A stretch of DNA of 32,574 nt from Ruminiclostridium sp. (GTDB lineage: Bacteria; Bacillota; Clostridia; Oscillospirales; Ruminococcaceae): positions 1-32,574 of the forward strand of contig JAGBLA010000196.1 in NCBI GenBank assembly GCA_017635675.1, given 5' to 3'. The position numbers were made by a program, and so were the translations under genes. The notes beneath the pieces are model-generated. The model was not told where the DNA came from, did no database searches, and saw only the letters and a list, made by a program, of their open reading frames with translations. Shown here one piece after another: positions 14,277 through 23,180 of the stretch (position 1 is the first letter of the stretch; each line of letters starts with the position of its first letter).

Positions 14277-15896
14277 ATGTTGAAAAAGTTGAAAATATTT
14301 TACAGCGCTCTTGCATTTTTTTCCGCGCTCACTGTCATTTCCTCCTGCAAAAGTATTGACACGCAGGCGCAGATCACCACACCTGTCGTCACCACAGTGA
14401 CAGGGATACCTATTCAGAACGGAGATTTCGGCGGGATAGCGCTTGACACCGCAGCTTATGATGCCGCACAGGCACTTCCCTTCCCGAAAGTGAACGAGAG
14501 CGGTGTGAATGCCGATACTGCCGCGGCACAGACCACATCTCCCACTGTCGTTGAGAACACTTCCGCGACCTCCGCTGTCACGGAGACCTCAACCGCCTAT
14601 GCTGTTTCTTCATCTGCCGCCGCGGCTGTGACTGCAACTACGGTTGAAACCTCTGCAGAAGTCACAACTACCGCTGCTTCAACTGCCGCACAGACGACAG
14701 CTTCCGCAGTCACGACTTCGAGTACATCAGTGACAACGACAGCTGTTACGACACCTGCCGCACCGATCTCAGGCAGCTACCGCAAAAACTCCTACAAAGC
14801 CGTCAATCATACACGTGTAAAGGCTGTGTGGATATCATATATCGAGCTTTCCAATCACCTTAACGGCAAGGACGAAAGCGGTTTCCGCAAGGAATTCGGA
14901 GCCATGCTCGACAACTGTGCGGGATTCGGCATAAACACACTGTATGTTCATGTCCGCGCATTCGGTGACGCCTATTACTACTCGTCGCTGTTCCCGTTCA
15001 CAAAGCACATCAGCGGCGCCGTCGGAAAGCGCACCGCTTACGACCCTTTGAAAATCATGCTTTCGGAAGCTCACGCACGCGGAATGTCGTTCCATGCATG
15101 GATAAACCCGCTAAGGCTATGCTCCGGCACCGATATCGCCGCTGTTTCAACAGATTATCCCGTGGGAAAATGGTACAACGGCTCCGAAAAAGGCAAGTAC
15201 ATCGTGAACGTTAACGGAACATGGTACCTCAATCCCGCTTATGATGCTGTACGGCAGCTTATAGGCGACAATGTACGCGAGATAGTCTCAAACTATGATG
15301 TGGACGGCATACACATTGACGACTACTTCTATCCCACCACAGACGCGTCCTTTGACAGTGCGGCTTTCAACGGAAGCGGCTATTCAAGCCTTTCCGCTTT
15401 CAGAATATCGAACTGTTCATCAATGGTAAAAGAGATGTACACGGCGACCCACGAATGCGGGTCGGCAATCTTCGGAGCTGCGCCGCAGGGCAACAACATA
15501 AACAACCTCAATCAGCTCTACGCAGACACAAAGGCATGGAGCGCGGGCGGATACATCGACTACTTTGTACCGCAGATATACTATGGTTTTGAGAACTCAG
15601 GCGTTCCCTTCGCTGCGTGCGTCGATGAATGGGCGGGCATAGTCCGCGGAACCGGTACAAAGCTCTATGCAGGGCTTTCGGTCTATAAGGCGGGTACCGA
15701 GGACAAGTGGGCAGGAACCGGAAAAAACGAATGGCAGAACACTACCACAATGCTCAAGCGTCAGACCGAGTACGCAGAAGCGAACGGCTGCTGCGGGATA
15801 GCGCTGTACAGCTATTCTTACCTCTTCGACAGCGGCTATAAGACTATCGCGACACAGGCTGAGGCTGACAGCCTTAAACCCTTGCTCACAAAATGA
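14277..15896 (+). CDS. GHL10 (DUF187) glycosidase-like lipoprotein, DigH/YddW-like
   Basis: 539-residue predicted lipoprotein with lipobox I-S-S-C (Cys24), a low-complexity Ala/Thr/Ser-rich spacer (about 80-163) and a GHL10-family TIM barrel (about 178-520). Landmarks are V-K-A-V-W-I-S-Y (181-188), N-T-L-Y-V-H-V-R (about 220-228), F-H-A-W-I-N-P-L-R (about 275-283) and D-G-I-H-I-D-D-Y-F-Y with D348/D349. The E. coli member YddW/DigH cleaves peptide-stripped glycan strands of septal peptidoglycan, so a cell-wall role is likely. The spacer would let the domain reach into the wall. The ATG at 14277 follows GGGGGTG and lies downstream of the promoter. The next gene, 45 nt on, encodes an amidase that would create such stripped strands. 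Confidence 0.85.
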   Translation: MLKKLKIFYSALAFFSALTVISSCKSIDTQAQITTPVVTTVTGIPIQNGDFGGIALDTAAYDAAQALPFPKVNESGVNADTAAAQTTSPTVVENTSATSAVTETSTAYAVSSSAAAAVTATTVETSAEVTTTAASTAAQTTASAVTTSSTSVTTTAVTTPAAPISGSYRKNSYKAVNHTRVKAVWISYIELSNHLNGKDESGFRKEFGAMLDNCAGFGINTLYVHVRAFGDAYYYSSLFPFTKHISGAVGKRTAYDPLKIMLSEAHARGMSFHAWINPLRLCSGTDIAAVSTDYPVGKWYNGSEKGKYIVNVNGTWYLNPAYDAVRQLIGDNVREIVSNYDVDGIHIDDYFYPTTDASFDSAAFNGSGYSSLSAFRISNCSSMVKEMYTATHECGSAIFGAAPQGNNINNLNQLYADTKAWSAGGYIDYFVPQIYYGFENSGVPFAACVDEWAGIVRGTGTKLYAGLSVYKAGTEDKWAGTGKNEWQNTTTMLKRQTEYAEANGCCGIALYSYSYLFDSGYKTIATQAEADSLKPLLTK

Positions 15897-15941
15897 AATT
15901 TCCCGTAAGGAAACGGATAACATACATAAAGGAAGATAAAC

Positions 15942-18900
15942 ATGAACAACGTAAAAAGACGCATTGCTGCTATACTTACCACGCTCTCTGCGGTATTGTT
16001 CGCGCTGCCCGTATTCGCCGAGGGAGTGGCGGACGAGGCAGAGGAGACAGGCTGGGTCACACTTGAAGATAATACGTCCGCTGGCGCTTTGACGGTCGCG
16101 GATATGCCGATGTTCAGCCTGCCGGAAGATATGCGGGCAGCTGTGCTGACGCCGTCGGTGGATTTTTTCAAGGAGGACGAGAGTACAGCGGAGCTTGATT
16201 CGGAGCTTGACAATATTTACTCGGGATTTGCCGAACTCGGACTGAACACTGTCATAATCAATACTGTTCATGACGGGCGTTCATATTATTCCCTCGGAAA
16301 TAACACTGAGACAGACCCGGTTCTCGCGGCTGTGGAATCCGCGTATCAATGCGGGATATCGCCCTATGTGGTGTTCGATCTCGGCTCTGCTCTGTCGGAC
16401 TGCCGTTCCGGGGCAGATGCCATTGATACACTTGTCTCACGCACTCACCGTTTTGCCGTGAAATACGCGTGCAGCGGTATCCTTCTGGACGACTATTACG
16501 TGCGCCGCAGTGTGTCGAGTTTTGGTGAATACATGGATAACGGGTCGGGTGTGGGCTACAACAACTGGCTTTATGATACTGCCGAGCAGTATTTCAGCAC
16601 CGCCGCCGACGTTATTCACGGCACTGATAACTCCATAGCTGTCGGGTTCATCGTCAACGATATGTGGGCAAATTCCTCAACAAACCCGGACGGGAGCGAG
16701 ACCAATGACTACGTACAGGCTTACTACGACGGTCACGCCGATACAAAGGGATTTATCGGGAAGGGCTACGTTGATTTCGTTGCGGTACGCGCTTACGGCT
16801 CTCTGACCTCCACCGCACTGCCCTTTGAGAAGGTAACAGGCTGGTGGGGTGATGTCGCTGAAAAAGCGGGTATCCCCATGTACGTTGTTCATCATAATGA
16901 ATTCATCGGAACAGACACCGTGGGCTGGGGCGCTGCCGATCAGTTATTGAAGCAGCTCACCGTTGCCAAGGAACTCAAAAGCTATTCCGGCAGCATTTTC
17001 AACTCCTATGAGGCACTGGAAAAAGATCCTCTCGGCTCCACCGAAGCTCTGAGATCCTATTTTAACGAGCAGATCGACGAGAGCTCGCTGTTCGAGGATC
17101 TTAAAATGACCTCCCCCGCGAGCCTGAAGTTCACTACTGCCGAAGCGTCGGTGTCCTTCATGGGGAGTTTCGACAGCAACTTCCCCGTTCTCTTCAACGG
17201 TGAAGAGATAAAACTCAACGACGCGGGTAATTTCTATTTTGAGAAGCCGCTGCAGGACGGGCTGAACACATTTACAATAAGTCACAAGGACAAGACCTAT
17301 ACATACAGCATAACCCGGAAGATAACTGTGCTCAAATCCATTGGTTCAGCCATTTCCGAGGGCAAGAACCTCACCGTTGACGGCGGGACTAAGATAACCC
17401 TTACCGCCAAGGCATACAAGGGCGCATCGGTGTATGGCGTGGTCAACGGCACTACCGTTTCACTCAAGGAGCTCGAAAGCACCGACGAAGAGGAGGCAAA
17501 CTCCACCTACGTCCGCTTCTCCGGCACCTACACCGTTCCCGATGGCGTAATCGGGCAGGTGACACAGCTCGGACGCATACTGATCGGCGCATCTTACTCC
17601 GGATATAAAATGGAGGCTGTCGGCGCCTCTGTCACCGTGAACGCAAAGCCCGAGCCGGTAAAGCAGGTCGAGGTGGTAATGGCTGCCGACGCGTCCGAAG
17701 CGGGCAGCGGCGAAGTGCTTGCAACTCTCGACACGGCGCACACTGCCGGCGAGTCGGTAAAATACGTGAAAACTCTGTCCGACAATACCATAGTATATGA
17801 CGGCAAGACCGCGGACGATATACCGTCGCCGCTGTTTTCACAGCTTCCCGCGGGTACGCTTGAAATATACCGCTCCACCTCGGGCAACTACTACGTCACC
17901 GAATCCGGCAAGCGAATAGCTTCAAGCGCTTCCACACTTGAAGACGGAACTGCCATAACCGAGAACTCGCTGTTCGTGAAATCAGTCGGAACTACCAACG
18001 GCAACAGCTACATCAAGATAAAACTTGACCACAGGACAGGCTTCAATATGCGCCTTGCCGGAAATAACTACTACACCGCGTGGGACGGAGACTACAACGT
18101 CAAGAACTTCACCGCCACACATCTGTACATAACCTTTGAAAACATCACAAGTGTCACTGCTCTCCCTTCTTTTGAGCACAATATGGTATTCAAGTCCGGC
18201 AAGTGGGACACCGTGACCGAGGAGAACGGCACCAAGTTCCGTCTTATCCTGGAGCTTCGCCAGCCAGGAGTTTATTTCGGTCAGTACGCGAAATACGACG
18301 GCAACGGCGATCTTATACTATGGTTCCCCGTGCCTGTCAACACTCTCAGCGGACTTACGATAGTGATCGACCCCGGTCACGGCTACGGCAAGTCTGCCAC
18401 CACCTTCGACCCGGGCGCTATCGGTGAGGTCGTTGAGCAGGAATGTGTGCTCGCGATTGCCAAAGAGCTTGAAACACAGCTAAAAGACGCGGGTGCCAAT
18501 GTCGTAAGGCTAAAGACCGAGAGCGAGTTCCTGCTTACCAAGGAGCGCCCGAATTACGCCCGTGCATACGGCTGTGATATATTCATTTCGATACACGCGA
18601 ATAAGGCGCTCGGAGATGCCCGCGGAGCGGAAGCCTACTACTTCACTTCGTGGTCTGAACCCCTTGCAGCCGAAATATCAAAGGGCATCGCGGGCTACTA
18701 TAAGACAAATGTCTATTCCGACGGCGCGGACAGGGATCGCGGAGCCCGTTACAGCTACTACCATGTGACGCTCCAGCAGGATTTCCCCTCAGTGCTCGTG
18801 GAAACGGGATTTGTAGATAACATACAGGACGCTATGGCACTTGCTTCCGATACCCACCGCAAGGGCATAGCCGCAGGCATAGTCAGCGGAATAAAGAATT

Positions 18901-19235
18901 ACATCTCCAAAAGCAGCATAGCGTATGCCGCCGAAGGCTACACAGCAGCCGAAAACCAGGCTGTGGCGGCTTCCCTGCCGGCACAGGGAACCGGTGATCT
19001 CACCGAAGCCGCAGCAACCTCCGAAGCCACTTCCGAACCCGCTCAGTCAGACACCACATCAAGCAGCGGAGATATAGAGGACGAGGAACAGCCGGAAGAG
19101 ACCGAACCCGAGGAACCCGACACCGAGGGTGCAATAGCTCCCGAGATCGACCCGCCTGCAACAGAAAGTGAGTTTTCAGTAACCGAGCCCGACGATAACG
19201 AGGACGACATCGACGACATCAGCGATGACGAATAA
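15942..19235 (+). CDS. Secreted GHL10-like domain fused to N-acetylmuramoyl-L-alanine amidase
   Basis: 1097-residue exported cell-wall hydrolase. A signal peptide (about 1-26) is followed by a barrel-like domain (about 65-390) with GHL10-like features (S-G-I-L-L-D-D-Y-Y, D183/D184), then beta-sandwich-like segments (about 395-800). An Amidase_3 domain (about 803-1000) cuts the amide between MurNAc and L-Ala. Its zinc and catalytic residues are all present: H813 (D-P-G-H-G), E832, H885 (S-I-H-A-N) and E954 (V-E-T-G-F). The tail (about 1020-1097) is Ser/Thr then very acidic Glu/Asp/Pro-rich, with no sortase motif or repeat anchor. The start at 15942 follows AGGAAGATAA. It shares an operon with the stand-alone GHL10 lipoprotein. 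The amidase call is firm; the N-terminal domain call is by pattern. Confidence 0.85.
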   Translation: MNNVKRRIAAILTTLSAVLFALPVFAEGVADEAEETGWVTLEDNTSAGALTVADMPMFSLPEDMRAAVLTPSVDFFKEDESTAELDSELDNIYSGFAELGLNTVIINTVHDGRSYYSLGNNTETDPVLAAVESAYQCGISPYVVFDLGSALSDCRSGADAIDTLVSRTHRFAVKYACSGILLDDYYVRRSVSSFGEYMDNGSGVGYNNWLYDTAEQYFSTAADVIHGTDNSIAVGFIVNDMWANSSTNPDGSETNDYVQAYYDGHADTKGFIGKGYVDFVAVRAYGSLTSTALPFEKVTGWWGDVAEKAGIPMYVVHHNEFIGTDTVGWGAADQLLKQLTVAKELKSYSGSIFNSYEALEKDPLGSTEALRSYFNEQIDESSLFEDLKMTSPASLKFTTAEASVSFMGSFDSNFPVLFNGEEIKLNDAGNFYFEKPLQDGLNTFTISHKDKTYTYSITRKITVLKSIGSAISEGKNLTVDGGTKITLTAKAYKGASVYGVVNGTTVSLKELESTDEEEANSTYVRFSGTYTVPDGVIGQVTQLGRILIGASYSGYKMEAVGASVTVNAKPEPVKQVEVVMAADASEAGSGEVLATLDTAHTAGESVKYVKTLSDNTIVYDGKTADDIPSPLFSQLPAGTLEIYRSTSGNYYVTESGKRIASSASTLEDGTAITENSLFVKSVGTTNGNSYIKIKLDHRTGFNMRLAGNNYYTAWDGDYNVKNFTATHLYITFENITSVTALPSFEHNMVFKSGKWDTVTEENGTKFRLILELRQPGVYFGQYAKYDGNGDLILWFPVPVNTLSGLTIVIDPGHGYGKSATTFDPGAIGEVVEQECVLAIAKELETQLKDAGANVVRLKTESEFLLTKERPNYARAYGCDIFISIHANKALGDARGAEAYYFTSWSEPLAAEISKGIAGYYKTNVYSDGADRDRGARYSYYHVTLQQDFPSVLVETGFVDNIQDAMALASDTHRKGIAAGIVSGIKNYISKSSIAYAAEGYTAAENQAVAASLPAQGTGDLTEAAATSEATSEPAQSDTTSSSGDIEDEEQPEETEPEEPDTEGAIAPEIDPPATESEFSVTEPDDNEDDIDDISDDE

Positions 19236-19242
19236 AAAATGA

Positions 19243-19278
19243 CCCCGGAACGACAGATAGTCATTCCGGGGCTTTTTT
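19243..19278. terminator. Bidirectional terminator between the amidase gene and deoB
   Basis: The stem CCCCGGAA (19243-19250) with TTCCGGGG (19264-19271), extended inward by GAC/GTC, is followed by CTTTTTT on the plus strand. On the minus strand it is followed by GTCATTTTTTATT. It ends both convergent operons. Confidence 0.88.
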
Positions 19279-19282
19279 CGCA

Positions 19283-20407
19283 TTATTCACTGACTCCAAG
19301 CATACCGAGCACCATACGTCCGATATTGTCAAAGCCGTCAAGAGTTCCCATGCTGCCGGGCTCAATGCTCTTGCCGTACATCATAAGCGGCACATATTCT
19401 CTTGAATGGTCGGTCGAGGGTGTTACCGGGTCACAGCCGTGATCCGCGGTTATCATCAGCACATCGTCCTCACGAAGCGTCGGCAGAAATCCGCCGAGCC
19501 ACGCGTCAAACTCGTTAAGCGCGTTGGTGTAGCCCTTAACGTCATTGCGGTGACCGTACAGCATATCGAAATCCACAAGATTTACAAAGCAGAAACCTGT
19601 CCAGTCGCCCTTTGCGAACTCAGCGGTCTTTTCCATTCCGTCAGCGTTGCCGCTCGTGCGGACAAAGCCGTTAAGTCCCGCACCTGCGAAAATGTCATTT
19701 ATCTTGCCGACACCATAGCAGATAAGTCCTGCGGCACTGATCCTGTCAAGCGCGGTAGGTTTCGGCGGTCTCAGCGAGAAGTCGTGTCTTCGTGGAGTAC
19801 GTGTGAACGGGTGTTTACCTGTGAACGGACGTGCGATAACGCGTCCTACCGCGTGCTCGCCCACCAGCATCTCACGTGCGATCTCGCAGTACCGATAAAG
19901 CTCCTCAACGGGAACGATGTCCTCGTGCGCCGCTATCTGGAACACGCTGTCGGCAGAGGTATAAACTATCAGCGCCCCCGTCTTTATATGCTCCTCGCCG
20001 TAATCCGCAATTACCGCGGTACCGGAATATGGCTTGTTGCAAAGCACCTTTCTTCCTGTACGGCGCTCAAACTCGGAGATGACCTCCGGCGGAAAACCGT
20101 CAGGATATGTCGGGAAAGGCTTTTCAGCTACTATCCCCATCATCTCCCAATGTCCGGTAGTGGTATCCTTGCCTTTCGACAGCTCGCGCAGCCGCGCAAA
20201 CCTGCCGACAGGCGCGTCACACGCTCCGCCGTATTCGTTGCCGTCGATATTGAACAGCCCGAGCTTTCGCATATTCGGCACGTTCAGCTTTCCCGTATCA
20301 AAGCACACATTTACGGTGTTGCTGCCCTCGTCGCCGTAATCCGCTGCGTCCGGGGCTTCACCTATACCGACGCTGTCAAGAACTATCAGAAATACACGTT
20401 TTGCCAT
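19283..20407 (-). CDS. deoB: Phosphopentomutase
   Basis: Converts (deoxy)ribose 1-phosphate to the 5-phosphate in nucleoside catabolism. The 374-residue alkaline-phosphatase-fold protein starts M-A-K-R-V-F-L-I-V-L-D-S-V-G-I-G (metal ligand D11). It has the phosphorylated-threonine segment K-D-T-T-T-G-H-W-E-M-M (80-90) and the C-terminal metal block A-D-H-G-C-D-P followed by D-H-S-R-E-Y-V-P. The true ATG at 20407 overlaps the deoC stop by one base (TAATG) and follows AGGCGG; the longer frame to 20653 only shadows deoC. DeoB and DeoC act in sequence: deoxyribose 1-phosphate to 5-phosphate, then to glyceraldehyde 3-phosphate and acetaldehyde. No nucleoside phosphorylase is nearby. Confidence 0.94.
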   Translation of the reverse strand: MAKRVFLIVLDSVGIGEAPDAADYGDEGSNTVNVCFDTGKLNVPNMRKLGLFNIDGNEYGGACDAPVGRFARLRELSKGKDTTTGHWEMMGIVAEKPFPTYPDGFPPEVISEFERRTGRKVLCNKPYSGTAVIADYGEEHIKTGALIVYTSADSVFQIAAHEDIVPVEELYRYCEIAREMLVGEHAVGRVIARPFTGKHPFTRTPRRHDFSLRPPKPTALDRISAAGLICYGVGKINDIFAGAGLNGFVRTSGNADGMEKTAEFAKGDWTGFCFVNLVDFDMLYGHRNDVKGYTNALNEFDAWLGGFLPTLREDDVLMITADHGCDPVTPSTDHSREYVPLMMYGKSIEPGSMGTLDGFDNIGRMVLGMLGVSE

Positions 20408-21069
20408 TATTCCGCCTGCTTCTTCTTTCCCGTGAGTATTTTCACGCCTGAGCTTGTGCCGAGCCGCGAACAGCCGAGCTTTATGAATTCTTCCATGTCC
20501 TCGCGGGTCTTTATGCCGCCCGCAGCCTTTATCTTCACATTCTTGCCGACGTTCTTGTCGAAAAGCTTTATGTCCTCTTTTGTAGCGCCCGCGGAACCGA
20601 AACCTGTGGAAGTCTTGATGAAATCCGCGCCCGCGGTGGTGACGCTGTGGCATAGCATTATCTTTTCGTCCTCGTTGAGATAACAGGTCTCGGCTATGAC
20701 CTTAAGGATATGGGAGCCGCAGGCAGCCTTGACCTCCTGTATCTCTTCCATAACGAAGTCAAAATCGTGGTTCTTGATAGCGGTGATGTTCACAACCATG
20801 TCTATCTCATTCGCGCCGTCCGCTATCGCACGGGAGGCTTCAAGGACCTTCGCCTCCGTCACCTCGTAGCCGAGGGGGAAACCTATGACCGTGCAGATAT
20901 TCAGCGTCGGGAACTCGTCATGCACCCGCTTGACATAGCACGGCGGTATGCAAACGCTGGCGGTCTTGTAATCAAGCGCCTCAATGCACAGCGTTCTTAT
21001 CTGCATAAGCGTCGCTGTCGGTGAAAGCAGGGTGTGATCTATCCGTCTGAAAATCTCTTCGTTGGTCAT
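20407..21069 (-). CDS. deoC: Deoxyribose-phosphate aldolase
   Basis: Class I aldolase splitting 2-deoxyribose 5-phosphate to glyceraldehyde 3-phosphate and acetaldehyde. The 220 residues match the family length. The Schiff-base lysine is K152 in A-D-F-I-K-T-S-T-G, the assisting lysine K181 in I-K-A-A-G-G-I, and the acidic partner D90 in N-E-I-D-M-V-V. The ATG at 21069 follows GGGAGGGAGAGG. It lies 42 nt after htpG with no terminator between them, so it is probably cotranscribed from the CIRCE-controlled promoter, unless an internal promoter exists that I did not find. Confidence 0.94.
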   Translation of the reverse strand: MTNEEIFRRIDHTLLSPTATLMQIRTLCIEALDYKTASVCIPPCYVKRVHDEFPTLNICTVIGFPLGYEVTEAKVLEASRAIADGANEIDMVVNITAIKNHDFDFVMEEIQEVKAACGSHILKVIAETCYLNEDEKIMLCHSVTTAGADFIKTSTGFGSAGATKEDIKLFDKNVGKNVKIKAAGGIKTREDMEEFIKLGCSRLGTSSGVKILTGKKKQAE

Positions 21070-21111
21070 GTTTTCCTCTCCCTCCCGGTCATGTTGTCTT
21101 GCGCGCCTGCA

Positions 21112-22998
21112 TCAGACCATGAGCGCGCATACCTTGTTGCAGTATTCTACCGGATCCTCTATTTCAAGCCCCTCTATCAGCAGCGCCTGGTCGTAAAGGA
21201 TATCCGCGTATGCCGCAAGCTTCTCCTTATCGTTGTCGAAAAGGAACTGCAGCTTTGCGAATATCGGGTGATCCGCGTTGATCTCAAGCACCCTGTCAGC
21301 CTTAGGTTTCATCTCATTGCCCGGCATAGCACCGAGTACCTTCTCCATTTCAAGCGAGACCTCGCCGTCGCTTGTAAGGCATACGGGGTGTGAGCGCAGC
21401 TTTGCGGAAATGCGCACATCGGCTACCTTGCCTTCAAGGGACTTCTTTATCTCACCGAGCAGGTCTTTATTCTGCTCTGTCTTTTCTTTCTTTTCCTTCT
21501 TCTCGTCCTCGGATTCAAAATCCGCATCGGAGGACTGGATCGACTTGAATTCCTTTCCGTCATAGTCAACGAGCATCTTGATTATGAACTCGTCGATGTT
21601 ATCGGTAAGGTACAGTATCTCGTAGCCCTTTTCCTTGAGCATCTCCGTCTGAGGCAGCGTATCGAGCTTTGCCACACTTTCGCCGCAGGCAAAGTATATA
21701 GCGTCCTGTCCCTCTTTCATGCGGGTTACGTACTCTTCAAGCGTAGTAAGCTTCTTCTCCGCGCTGGAGGTGAACAGCAGAAGATCCTGCAGGAACTCCT
21801 TCTGCATACCATAGCCACCGTAAAGACCGTACTTTATCTGAAGACCGAAGTTCTTCCAGAACTCCTCATACTTCTCGCGGTCGTTGTTGAGCATCTTTTT
21901 CAGCTCGTTCTTTATAGTTCTTTCAAGGCTCTTCTCTATCAGCTTCAGCTGTCTGTCATGCTGGAGCATTTCACGGGAAATATTGAGCGAGAGATCCTCG
22001 CTGTCCACAAGTCCTCTTACAAAACTGAAATAGTCGGGCAGCAGATCAGCGCACTTGTCCATTATCAGAACGCCGCTGGAATAGAGCTGTAAGCCCTTCT
22101 CGTACTCCTTTGTATAGAAGTTGAACGGTGCCTTCTTCGGTATGAACAACAGGGCGTTGTATGTTGCGGTACCCTCAGTCTTTGAGTGGATATGGATCAG
22201 CGGATCCATGTAATCAAGGAACTTCTCCTTGTAATACTCGTTGTACTGCTCGTCGGTAAGCTCCTGCTTGGACTTCTTCCAGATCGGCACCATGCTGTTG
22301 AGTGTCTCTATCTCGGTGGTCTCGTCGTACTCACCCTCCTTGCCCTCTTTCGGCTTGCGGTGAGTTACGGGCATCTTTATGGGGTATCTTATATAGTCGC
22401 TGTAACGCTTTACGAGGCTTTTGAGCTTGTATTCGGCAAGGTATTCGCCGTAATCCTCGTCCTCGGTGTTATCCTTTAAGAAAAGTGTGATGACCGAGCC
22501 GTTCTTCTCCTTCTCCGCGTCGGTTATCGTATAGCCGTCAACGCCCTCGCTGCTCCAGAGGTATGCCTGTTCTTCGCCGTACTTCTTTGTGAGCATCTCT
22601 ACCTTTTTAGCCACCATGAACGCGGAGTAAAAGCCTACGCCGAACTGACCGATGACATCGACTTCTTCCTTGTCGGCATCGGAGTTATCCTGCTTGAACT
22701 TGAAAGAGCCCGACTGCGCGATAACGCCGAGGTTGTTTTCAAGCTCGTCCTTGTCCATACCGATACCGTTATCCTCAATGGTGATCGTCCTTGCGTCCTT
22801 ATCGAAGGAAAGGTTTATCGAAAGGTCATCGCGGGTGATACCGAGGTTCTCCTGCATAGACTTGAAATAGAGCTTATCCATAGCGTCGCTTGCATTCGAG
22901 ATAAGCTCACGGAGGAAGATCTCCTTATGCGTGTATATGGAGTTTATCATCATCTCAAGCAAGCGCTTGGACTCCGCCTTAAACTGTTTTTTTGCCAT
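21112..22998 (-). CDS. htpG: Hsp90-family molecular chaperone HtpG
   Basis: ATP-dependent cytosolic chaperone, 628 residues. The N-terminal GHKL ATPase domain (about 1-220) carries E-L-I-S-N-A-S-D-A, I-E-D-N-G-I-G-M and G-Q-F-G-V-G-F-Y-S, the Hsp90 nucleotide-binding motifs. The middle domain includes G-L-V-D-S-E-D-L-S-L-N-I-S-R-E and the C-terminal dimerisation part runs from about 500, after a charged Glu/Lys linker (about 485-500). The ATG at 22998 follows AAGGAG. The promoter has a perfect CIRCE operator, so it should be repressed by HrcA and induced by heat or misfolded protein; in B. subtilis htpG is not HrcA-controlled. Confidence 0.96.
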   Translation of the reverse strand: MAKKQFKAESKRLLEMMINSIYTHKEIFLRELISNASDAMDKLYFKSMQENLGITRDDLSINLSFDKDARTITIEDNGIGMDKDELENNLGVIAQSGSFKFKQDNSDADKEEVDVIGQFGVGFYSAFMVAKKVEMLTKKYGEEQAYLWSSEGVDGYTITDAEKEKNGSVITLFLKDNTEDEDYGEYLAEYKLKSLVKRYSDYIRYPIKMPVTHRKPKEGKEGEYDETTEIETLNSMVPIWKKSKQELTDEQYNEYYKEKFLDYMDPLIHIHSKTEGTATYNALLFIPKKAPFNFYTKEYEKGLQLYSSGVLIMDKCADLLPDYFSFVRGLVDSEDLSLNISREMLQHDRQLKLIEKSLERTIKNELKKMLNNDREKYEEFWKNFGLQIKYGLYGGYGMQKEFLQDLLLFTSSAEKKLTTLEEYVTRMKEGQDAIYFACGESVAKLDTLPQTEMLKEKGYEILYLTDNIDEFIIKMLVDYDGKEFKSIQSSDADFESEDEKKEKKEKTEQNKDLLGEIKKSLEGKVADVRISAKLRSHPVCLTSDGEVSLEMEKVLGAMPGNEMKPKADRVLEINADHPIFAKLQFLFDNDKEKLAAYADILYDQALLIEGLEIEDPVEYCNKVCALMV

Positions 22999-23023
22999 TT
23001 TTACCGTCTCCTTGTTTTATATG

Positions 23024-23050
23024 TTAGCACTCATTCGCTCCGAGTGCTAA
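23024..23050. promoter_or_regulatory. CIRCE operator (HrcA binding site) before htpG
   Basis: A perfect 9-bp inverted repeat, TTAGCACTC (23024-23032) and GAGTGCTAA (23042-23050), with exactly 9 bp between, matches the CIRCE consensus. It lies immediately downstream of the -10, over the transcription start. Confidence 0.96.
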
Positions 23051-23054
23051 ATAT

Positions 23055-23082
23055 ATTATATCACTTTTTTCAGATATGTCAA
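23055..23082 (-). promoter_or_regulatory. Promoter of htpG (and probably deoC-deoB)
   Basis: On the minus strand a consensus TTGACA (23082-23077) and TATAAT (23060-23055) are 16 bp apart, directly upstream of CIRCE. Confidence 0.85.
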
Positions 23083-23136
23083 CAGTTTTTTGAAAATTAT
23101 TTTGGCAGAGCCGAAAAACGGCGGTATTATAATAAT

Positions 23137-23165
23137 CGGGTCTCGCGGTTTGACCGCAAGACCCG
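23137..23165 (-). terminator. Terminator of glgP
   Basis: A stem of CGGGTCT (23137-23143) with AGACCCG (23159-23165), plus inner GCGG/CCGC around a 5-nt loop and one mismatch, follows the glgP stop. The minus-strand tail is AT-rich (ATTATTATAAT), not a pure T run, so strength is uncertain. Confidence 0.65.
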
Positions 23166-23180
23166 TTTGCTATTGAATTA

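Noticed and set aside
20408-20653. N-terminal extension of deoB
   Set aside because: It overlaps deoC out of frame and translates to a low-complexity basic sequence. The ATG at 20407 has a ribosome site and matches the family start.
19406-20683. 425-codon plus-strand frame across deoB and deoC
   Set aside because: It is antisense to two clear enzymes with full catalytic motifs. Its translation has no recognisable domain.
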